Shown here: piece after piece, positions 7,768 through 12,421 of the stretch
Layout: every line of letters begins with the position of its first letter
How positions within the stretch are numbered: the stretch's first letter is position 1
Origin: Oscillospiraceae bacterium
GTDB lineage: Bacteria; Bacillota; Clostridia; Oscillospirales; Ruminococcaceae
Reading direction: 5' to 3'
Length of the DNA stretch: 12,421 nucleotides
NCBI GenBank assembly: GCA_020024475.1
Contig: JAHHTS010000061.1
Coordinates: 1-12,421 of the forward strand
Made by a program: the position numbers and the translations under genes
Notes under the pieces: generated by a model
What the model saw: the letters and a program-made list of their open reading frames with translations, nothing else
Databases searched by the model: none
Told to the model about the DNA's origin: nothing

Positions 7768-8197
7768 AATATAATTTTCTTAATTGATTGAATCGTATGT
7801 TTCTTTGATTATGATTGTAAAATATGACTTATTTTATACTGATTATTGATGTTATCAGCAAAATGATTACAGTTTTCTCTAAATTATTTATTTTTATATC
7901 TGTTACCCTTTTATGTCAACTGCCAAGTCGTAATAACGGCTTAAACCTCTGACCTTTAATCCCAATAGGTATTACTACCTAAAGTGGCGTTACATCATAT
8001 GTTTGTATTAGGTACTTAAAACTTCTCATACAATACAAACCTATAAACCCCAGTATATTTTACATTACAAACCCAAATATAATTTTATAATAAGAGTAGG
8101 AGGTCTGTTACTTCTCCCACCTCCTAAAGAAAGCAGGATTCCGCAACCTAATTTAATTTATGAAAATTTATTTAATAAGTAATCATTAAATAAAACT
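7768..8197. other. Gene-free stretch with several small inverted repeats
   Basis: No open frame with a ribosome site is visible. The stretch holds a hairpin AAGTCGT-aata-ACGGCTT (7925-7942), a hairpin TAGGTA-ttac-TACCTA (7966-7981), a perfect 9-bp inverted repeat GTTTGTATT / AATACAAAC (8001-8009 and 8032-8040, 22-base loop), and AGGAGGT / ACCTCCT (8098-8104 and 8119-8125). None is followed by a convincing T-tract. The clustering of folded segments could reflect a decayed leader RNA or element end. I cannot match it to a known riboswitch. Confidence 0.35.
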
Positions 8198-8287
8198 TGA
8201 TTAGCTGATCACGCTAGTATTGTTAATAAATGTGAAAATGGAATTGTTACAGTTGAAGGTAACTCTGAAGATACGAATTGTATGTAA
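8198..8287 (+). pseudogene. Possible relic of a CHAP-domain (cell-wall amidase) C-terminus
   Basis: One frame reads LADHASIVNKCENGIVTVEG followed by NSEDTNCM and a TAA at 8285-8287. This closely resembles the conserved CHAP-domain segment in which the catalytic His sits in DHVGIV and is followed by a short beta hairpin ending in EGN. A stop codon (TGA at 8198, where the family often has Trp) precedes it and no start or upstream Cys motif is present, so only a fragment survives. Such domains occur in phage lysins and in the VirB1/NlpC-type hydrolases of integrative elements. The match is short and the call is tentative. Confidence 0.3.
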
Positions 8288-8472
8288 TTCTATACAAGAA
8301 AAAAGATAACTTCTTTTGCATCAGTTAATTTACCAGAATTGGTAATTTAGCTTTATAAAAATTGGTTAACTTTACATTAGCATTTATAAATAATCGTTGA
8401 ACTTGTAATTTCTGCATAATTAATCTTATATTATAATAGTTTAATGTATTGCATCAAAAAGAAATAGAAGAT

Positions 8473-8500
8473 TCAATGATGACCAATAAGACATCATTGA
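8473..8500. promoter_or_regulatory. Inverted repeat upstream of the toxin-antitoxin promoter, possible operator
   Basis: TCAATGATG (8473-8481) and CATCATTGA (8492-8500) form a perfect 9-bp inverted repeat with a 10-base spacer, centred about 25 bases upstream of the -35 hexamer. The position suits autoregulation by the small basic protein or by the pair, as is usual for toxin-antitoxin operons. Seen: the symmetry and position. Inferred: the role. Confidence 0.4.
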
Positions 8501-8506
8501 TCGTTA

Positions 8507-8534
8507 TTGACATATTTGCAAGAATTGTTATAAT
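8507..8534 (+). promoter_or_regulatory. Consensus sigma-A promoter
   Basis: A perfect -35 TTGACA (8507-8512) and a perfect -10 TATAAT (8529-8534) are separated by 16 bases. The start of the 53-residue gene lies 80 bases further on, leaving a leader of about 70 bases. This is the strongest promoter in the window and implies high expression unless repressed, in keeping with the inverted repeat directly upstream. Confidence 0.75.
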
Positions 8535-8613
8535 GAAATTGAAAATGAAGTTGTATTTATTCTAGTATTTATATCGCTCATTGTGGCATACTATGTAACG
8601 AGGAGGTGTTTGT

Positions 8614-8775
8614 ATGGCTACTAAATCTATTACGAAAGAGTTTTATTTGAAAAACCCAAGCGTGTTTAAGCAGTTAAAGAAGCAACTTGAAAGTAAGCCT
8701 GTGCGCAAGCAAGTGGTTGAATCCCCTTCTCTGAAAAAAGGTAGAGAGAAATTAGCTACCTTTGTATTTCGCTAA
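8614..8775 (+). CDS. Small basic protein, predicted antitoxin partner of the GNAT protein
   Basis: A 53-residue protein, MATKSITKEFYLKNPSVFKQ onward, ending in KKGREKLATFVFR. It has an ideal AGGAGGTG ribosome site (8602-8609) and a consensus promoter upstream. The composition is strongly basic with many Lys, an N-terminal segment that could bind DNA or RNA, and a C-terminal segment with the KGREKL-type pattern seen in short antitoxins. No complete helix-turn-helix is visible. The GNAT gene follows 35 bases after the stop in the same operon. The order small gene then GNAT toxin is typical of type II systems that inhibit translation by acetylation. Antitoxin function is inferred from size, charge, promoter and gene order, not from a recognised domain. 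Confidence 0.6.
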   Translation: MATKSITKEFYLKNPSVFKQLKKQLESKPVRKQVVESPSLKKGREKLATFVFR

Positions 8776-8810
8776 GTGAGTTAAGGGAAAGAGCGTCAGA
8801 TGTTGATGGT

Positions 8811-9332
8811 ATGAGTCACCTGTCTGACGCTCTTGATTCTTTTCGGTGCTACAAAGACAAAGATATAGAAGTGTTCCTGCGAACAAAGGCATTTCAATTT
8901 ATTGATAAAGGCTGGTGTTCAATTTATCTTATTCTTGATGAGCAGGAATTTGATGAAGGGCATATCAAAATAGAGGCTTATTTCACATTATCACATAAGT
9001 CACTGATTACTGAAGGCATATCTAAGGAAAAGACGAAAAAAATAACTGGAGGCCTTAAGAATGCTGAAACACTTCACTTCGTTTTGATTGGTCAACTAGG
9101 CAAGTATATTGCAAAATCAAAAGATGCGCAAACAGATGAGTCAAACATCACATCGGATGAAATATTAGATTATGCTTTTGAAGTCATAAGAGCGTCTAGT
9201 AGTTTGATTCCATGTCGATTTGCTCTTGTTGAGTGCAGTGCAAACGAAAAAGTACAGAATATTTATACAAACTGTAAGTTTTCTAAACTTCAAAACGACG
9301 ATGATCATTATCAATACTATAAGAAAATTTAA
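8811..9332 (+). CDS. GNAT-fold acetyltransferase, predicted toxin of a toxin-antitoxin pair
   Basis: A 173-residue protein of the GNAT N-acetyltransferase type. The N-terminus (SDALDSFRCYKDKDIEVFL) matches the start of short GNAT proteins of mobile elements in which a DIE-FL segment is followed by a long helix and the strands YLILDE and IKIEAYFTLSHK. LIGQLGKY (92-99) lies at the usual acetyl-CoA strand, and FALVECSANEKVQNIYTNCKF (137-157) is the typical C-terminal motif with the conserved Tyr of the YEK-GF position. Start: ATG at 8811 has only a weak GGGAAAGAG site, and the frame is open further upstream (SLSELRERASDVDG, from about 8769), so translation may be coupled to the 53-residue gene or begin at a non-ATG codon. 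If it is a toxin, the likely target is an aminoacyl-tRNA, by analogy with the TacT/AtaT families. A plain acetyltransferase remains possible. Confidence 0.7.
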   Translation: MSHLSDALDSFRCYKDKDIEVFLRTKAFQFIDKGWCSIYLILDEQEFDEGHIKIEAYFTLSHKSLITEGISKEKTKKITGGLKNAETLHFVLIGQLGKYIAKSKDAQTDESNITSDEILDYAFEVIRASSSLIPCRFALVECSANEKVQNIYTNCKFSKLQNDDDHYQYYKKI

Positions 9333-9440
9333 AAACGAAACAAATATTGGGTTGTATTGCAACAAGGAAGACAGAAAACGGATGCAATATTAATATTTTA
9401 GAAGATAAATAAAGATAGAGAATTGAAGGATTAAACATTA

Positions 9441-9486
9441 CCAAGAAGGGTGCTGATATTTTATATCAGCACTCTTCTTGGTTTTA
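9441..9486 (+). terminator. Strong rho-independent terminator after the GNAT gene
   Basis: A 19-bp stem, CCAAGAAGGGTGCTGATAT (9441-9459) against ATATCAGCACTCTTCTTGG (9463-9481), has one G-U pair, a three-base loop and a TTTT tail. It closes the two-gene toxin-antitoxin-like operon 109 bases after its stop and marks the left edge of the mobile-element debris. Confidence 0.9.
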
Positions 9487-9696
9487 ATGCAATAGATATT
9501 AAAATTGACAATTTCCATACCAGACAGCAAGACAAAACTATATCAAAAGAGGTGGAAATTCAATGTTTTATCTTCTGCAATTGGCGAGAAGACCACCGTC
9601 CATAAGTTTTCCTATCTGGCATGCTTAGGCAGCACATAGACAGCATTTTTTCTTAAATCAAACACTTTTCAGAACCAAAGAAAGGAAGTGAAGAAT
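9487..9696 (+). other. Leader of a mobile-element relic with a 21-codon reading frame
   Basis: This stretch is visibly less AT-rich than its surroundings and belongs with the replication-gene stump that follows. It contains GAGGTGG (9550-9556) ahead of an ATG at 9563, which opens a 21-codon frame (MFYLLQLARRPPSISFPIWHA, stop at 9626). Another frame reads SSAIGEKTTVHKFSYLACLG without a start. Either may be what is left of a short element-encoded protein. I do not recognise it. Confidence 0.3.
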
Positions 9697-9852
9697 ATGG
9701 CAGTATTTCGTATTGAGAAAACCCATGACTACACGGTAATGGCAAATCACCACCTGCGGAATACTGCACTATCTCCAAAAGCCAAGGGGCTTCTCTCCCT
9801 CATGCTTTCCTTGCCGGAAGATTAAGACTATACCACCAAAGGACTTTTCGGA
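9697..9852 (+). pseudogene. 5' stump of an integrative-element/plasmid replication-type gene
   Basis: After AAAGGAAG (9681-9688) an ATG at 9697 opens MAVFRIEKTHDYTVMANHHL and continues SPKAKGLLSLMLSLPED. This is the N-terminus of the replisome-organiser/winged-helix proteins common on conjugative elements of Bacillota, where LSxKAKGLLxxMLSLPxDWDYT is conserved. The expected Trp codon is replaced by a TAA (9823-9825). Coding sense continues for DYTTKGL and is then lost near 9852, where it meets group II intron sequence of opposite orientation. Both the stop and the loss of the remaining gene make it inactive. Confidence 0.65.
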
Positions 9853-10462
9853 TTCAATACGATATTGCTTAATAATGGCGATAAGCTTCCACCTTGCGGA
9901 GTACCTATAACAGACTCTTTATATTTATTGTCTATCATTATTCCGCTGACCAGGAACTTTATAATTAAGGATACAATTTCTCCGCTTTTCGCATTTTTCA
10001 TGACGAGGGTTATCAGTTTGTCGTGATGTGCATTATCAAAGAACTTTTCCAAGTCTATATCCACCACCCATTGAAATCCATCATTCATGTATTCCAGTGC
10101 TTTTATGATTGCCATTTCACAACATCTGTTTGGTCTAAATCCATAGCTGTTATCATTAAAGATTGGTTCATAGATTGGTGTTAATACCTGTGTGATTGCT
10201 TGCTAGATAAATCTGTCAAGCACGGTTGGTACCACTAGATTTCTTCGCCATGTTCTTTCAGGTAGTCCTTAAGTTCGGTAGATTTCATACCATCTACTCC
10301 CTCGGCTCCCTTGTTTTTCACGACTTGCATAAATGCCTAGTTCAGGTTTTCGTTACTTAGCATTTCTTCTAATAATCTGTTATCTGCTTGTAAATTAGTT
10401 ACCTCCTTTTGTTCGCTATTCATCATACTGACTTCCATTTTCCTTCGTTCCTGTTTGCTCAT
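9853..10462 (-). pseudogene. Truncated, frameshifted group II intron reverse transcriptase
   Basis: This is the remnant of a group II intron-encoded protein (reverse transcriptase/maturase). The minus strand reads NLQADNRLLEEMLSNENLN, a TAG (10337-10339), AFMQVVKNKGAEGVDGM with TELKDYL, then a second TAG (10235-10237). Next, after a deletion that removes roughly thirty codons and changes frame, come VPTVLDRFI, a third TAG (10203-10205), QAITQVLTPIYEPIFNDNS, YGFRPNRCCEMAIIKALEY, VVDIDLEKFFDN (catalytic Asp region) and GTPQGGSLSPLLSNI. The alignment ends at about 9853, before the YADD catalytic box, so the rest of the reverse transcriptase, the maturase and any endonuclease domain are gone. The start is uncertain (ATG at 10462 or 10423). 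Three stops, one deletion and 3' loss leave it clearly dead. Confidence 0.9.
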
Positions 10463-10600
10463 AGTTCTAGTCTTTTCTCTTTTCACGAGCTTTCGTATAA
10501 TAAAGTCAATTTCCAATTCAATAACTGAAAGATTTGTTCGGTTGCGATGAGCGCCCCACAGTGGACTTTCACCACCTAGATGTATCCCATGCTTGGCGTA
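10463..10600 (-). other. Possible 5' RNA segment of the dead group II intron
   Basis: Directly upstream of the reverse transcriptase reading frame, the minus strand contains GGTGGTGAAAGTCCACTGTGG (around 10548-10575) and CGCTCATCGCAACCG, of the kind found in intron RNA ahead of the encoded protein. The sequence is open in one frame but has no coding look. Domain V or the intron 5' end (GUGCG type) is not visible, so the intron boundaries cannot be placed. Confidence 0.25.
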
Positions 10601-10603
10601 AAA

Positions 10604-10652
10604 AAAACTGATCATTTTTCGATTGATTTTTCAATCTTAGTGGATCAGTTTT
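10604..10652 (-). terminator. Terminator downstream of the HEPN gene
   Basis: The outer stem AAAACTGATC (10604-10613) pairs with GATCAGTTTT (10643-10652), and an inner stem GATTGA / TCAATC (10621-10626 and 10631-10636) has a TTTT loop. On the minus strand the hairpin is followed by a run of seven to eight T, making a good rho-independent terminator about 110 bases after the HEPN stop. It separates that gene from the intron debris and may also have a weaker plus-strand tail (TTTTAAATT). Confidence 0.7.
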
Positions 10653-10763
10653 AAATTAACATATACAATGTTATTTAATATTTTAAATAATAAATCACTG
10701 AAAAGATTCGTAAATATGTAAAACATAGAGTTAAAGATCATTATATTTCTTTAAGAAATTTAG

Positions 10764-11333
10764 TTAACGTTTAATAGGATACTGATGAATAGAAAATAAC
10801 TGATTATTATTTTCATTTAATTCATAGCTATTTATGAATGCCTTTGTTCCATTTATAATTGCATTAATTAAATATCGTATTTCAATATTTATTTTTACTT
10901 CTATAGTTTCACCATCCCTATATTCCCGATTCTCTTGTTTATTACAAATTTGTAACGCACATGCATTACGGGAAGGATCATCGTTAATAAAGAAGTTAAA
11001 ATTCCGCAAATTAAAGGCTATATATTCTTTTTCACAGACATCTAGTTCACCACTATGTAATACACCGCAACGAAGCTTATAAATAATCCGTCCCCAACTT
11101 CCATATGTTTGTGAGTGAAAATGAACAGATGGTATATTTTTAAGCCATTTATTACACCAAGCTATATATCGCTCTCCATTCTTTTTTGTATTTCCTTTTT
11201 CACTCTCTATCTTTGAACAAATATCAGGTAAAATCAAAGCTGCTGATAATGCTGCAAAATATTGCTTATTTTTAGAACAAAGTTGAATTTCTTCAATTAG
11301 TTGCTGAAGATTATAATCAATTAAAGTAGCCAT
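10764..11333 (-). CDS. Lone HEPN-like protein with R-x4-H motif
   Basis: A 189-residue, mainly helical soluble protein. The N-terminal half reads as HEPN-type helices (LQQLIEEIQLCSKNKQYFAA, ALILPDICSKIE, WCNKWL), followed by YKLRCGVLHSGEL, where Arg88 and His93 form the R-x4-H signature of HEPN ribonucleases. Stand-alone proteins of this layout are common in defence islands and next to mobile DNA, and are usually annotated hypothetical. The start is secured by AGGAGGGTGA (11344-11353). The gene follows the membrane/zinc-ribbon gene in the same direction after 185 bases, with its own likely promoter, and ends at a good terminator. RNase activity and a role in abortive infection are inferences from the motif and context. 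No nucleotidyltransferase antitoxin partner (MNT type) is present nearby. Confidence 0.65.
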   Translation of the reverse strand: MATLIDYNLQQLIEEIQLCSKNKQYFAALSAALILPDICSKIESEKGNTKKNGERYIAWCNKWLKNIPSVHFHSQTYGSWGRIIYKLRCGVLHSGELDVCEKEYIAFNLRNFNFFINDDPSRNACALQICNKQENREYRDGETIEVKINIEIRYLINAIINGTKAFINSYELNENNNQLFSIHQYPIKR

Positions 11334-11426
11334 ATTTTTAAATCACCCTCCTAGTTATATACAACCACACAAATATCTAAAACACAAAACAAAGTTAAAT
11401 AATTAATTTTTTAAAATAATCTCTAT

Positions 11427-11454
11427 ATTATATTCGTCTTACGAAAATGATTCA
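11427..11454 (-). promoter_or_regulatory. Likely promoter of the HEPN gene with palindromic spacer
   Basis: On the minus strand TATAAT (11427-11432) is preceded after 16 bases by TGAATC (11449-11454), a poor -35. The spacer contains the palindrome TTCGT-aag-ACGAA (11433-11445) abutting the -10, a position suited to a repressor or activator. The -10 lies about 94 bases ahead of the HEPN start. Confidence 0.4.
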
Positions 11455-11518
11455 GTTTCATCATCATTCAATTAAGTAATTCAAAACTATATTTTCTATT
11501 TTTAGTTTATCGATTATT

Positions 11519-12142
11519 TTAATTTGTAATTCTATTTTCAGCCGGATCAACTTCAAAACAATGTTCTGTATTTCTTCCACATTGCAATACAGGTATCTTT
11601 CTTGTAATTTCACGTTTTGTTGTCCCATCAGAATAGTGCTTATCAATCCATTCTACAGCCTTATTGTAATATTTCATCTTTCCACCACATATAGGACAAT
11701 TATCTGCATAGATTTTCTCTATAGTGATTTTTCTTCCAAAACCGCTTATTGCATAATTAAAAAATAAAGGATGTCGTGTTTCTTTTTTGGTAATGCTTCT
11801 TAAACATACTACCGGCATCAGTAGAAACATCAAAACAATAAAAATTATTAAATAATAATTAATTTCAGTTATTTTAATACTCTTTTCCGTAAATAAATAA
11901 ATTAAAGGTTCAAATATTTTATAAACAGGTATTAACCCTATCAATGTAAGAATGAATCCTATCCATGTAAGTGATGCCATTGTAATTGGGCTTCTCCAAA
12001 TTGGGTCTGCTTTATATGTGGCTACTTTTTCCATTTTATAATCTTTATAATTAGGTTTGTTTCCTGCTACGATCTTAGTAGGTCCATTAAATACATTTCC
12101 CAAGACATTATTTATATTTGAATTTTGATCTTTATCCATCAT
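11519..12142 (-). CDS. Two-helix membrane protein with C-terminal zinc-ribbon-like Cys cluster
   Basis: A 207-residue protein that I cannot assign to a family. Residues 1-30 are hydrophilic and Asn/Gly-rich (NINNVLGNVFNGPTKIVAGN), resembling short N-terminal tags seen on some effector-type proteins. Two hydrophobic helices lie near 55-75 and 96-115, separated by about 20 residues. The C-terminal domain (120-207) contains CPICGG (Cys149, Cys152) and CGRNTEHC (Cys188, Cys195, with His194), a likely four-ligand zinc ribbon on the cytoplasmic side. The start at 12142 has AAGGAGAAA eight bases upstream. Orientation and spacing pair it with the HEPN gene downstream. A membrane anchor plus sensor-like ribbon beside a candidate RNase would fit a defence or stress module; this is inference. 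Upstream, 12143-12421 is AT-rich with no gene seen. Confidence 0.65.
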   Translation of the reverse strand: MMDKDQNSNINNVLGNVFNGPTKIVAGNKPNYKDYKMEKVATYKADPIWRSPITMASLTWIGFILTLIGLIPVYKIFEPLIYLFTEKSIKITEINYYLIIFIVLMFLLMPVVCLRSITKKETRHPLFFNYAISGFGRKITIEKIYADNCPICGGKMKYYNKAVEWIDKHYSDGTTKREITRKIPVLQCGRNTEHCFEVDPAENRITN

Positions 12143-12421
12143 TTATCTTTCTCCTTTTACTTTTCAATTTTTTATAACTATATTTACGCTTCTTTCTATG
12201 CACTATTCTATCCACTGAAAACACTAAATTATTGTAAGATTTTATTTCAAGCCAAATCTCATTAAATACTAGTTTAATATTATTTATAAACTAACCATAA
12301 TGCTAATATTAACAATATTTATAAGCATATATGTTCTTAAGTAAATAAGAATAAGTGAATATTTACATACACCTGGTAGATTCAATCTATTATAACGCAT
12401 ACCTCCATTTCATTTTAATTA

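Noticed and set aside
7925..8125. Clustered hairpins as a riboswitch
   Set aside because: No conserved riboswitch core is recognisable and no intact gene follows in a suitable orientation.
9165..9365. 66-codon open frame on the minus strand
   Set aside because: It lies antisense to the GNAT gene end and has no ribosome site; its hydrophobic look comes from reading AT-rich codons backwards.
10337..10615. Treating this open frame as an intact 92-residue gene
   Set aside because: It starts inside a terminator hairpin, its first half is not protein-like, and its end is only a stop within the broken intron reverse transcriptase.
10834..11082. 82-codon plus-strand open frame
   Set aside because: Antisense shadow of the HEPN gene, with no ribosome site.
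11464..11767. Two short open frames, 60 codons on minus and 68 on plus
   Set aside because: Both overlap the end of the zinc-ribbon membrane gene in other frames and have no supporting start signals.

Overview
The window is AT-rich DNA from a Gram-positive bacterium of the Bacillota. Strong AGGAGG-type ribosome sites, an alpha-glucan debranching enzyme, and a sortase-type surface protein with Listeria-Bacteroides (InlB B) repeats fit a gut-associated lineage such as Erysipelotrichia/Coprobacillaceae. That placement is inference; no rRNA or tRNA gene is present to fix it.

Left part (1-5910): two intact chromosomal genes diverge from a shared 330-base intergenic region. On the minus strand is a cytoplasmic type I pullulanase. 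On the plus strand is a secreted, wall-anchored 1053-residue protein: a signal peptide, a cysteine-protease domain of the IdeS/Mac (C66) type with Cys, His and Asp visible, a putative beta-sandwich linker, six InlB-type repeats arranged as ABCABC, and a TPQTG sorting signal. It has its own near-consensus promoter and a clear terminator.

Middle part (5911-8610): mostly decayed or unrecognised genes on the minus strand. There is a roughly 100-codon pseudogene with two compensating frameshifts. Its start lies in the loop of a 9-bp hairpin and it follows an operator-like palindrome. Next is an unrecognised four-helix membrane protein, preceded by a frameshifted short hydrophobic peptide gene that looks like a bacteriocin-type precursor. 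Then comes about 900 bases without an intact gene, holding inverted repeats and a small relic resembling the end of a CHAP (cell-wall amidase) domain.

Right part (8470-12421): accessory DNA. A predicted toxin-antitoxin-like pair (53-residue basic protein plus GNAT-fold acetyltransferase) has a consensus promoter, an upstream inverted-repeat operator and a strong terminator. It is followed by a graveyard of mobile DNA: the 5' stump of an integrative-element/plasmid replication-type gene abuts a truncated, multiply broken group II intron reverse transcriptase. Beyond a terminator lie two minus-strand genes that I would single out as a possible small defence module: a two-helix membrane protein with a C-terminal zinc-ribbon-like Cys set, and a lone HEPN-type protein carrying an R-x4-H motif.
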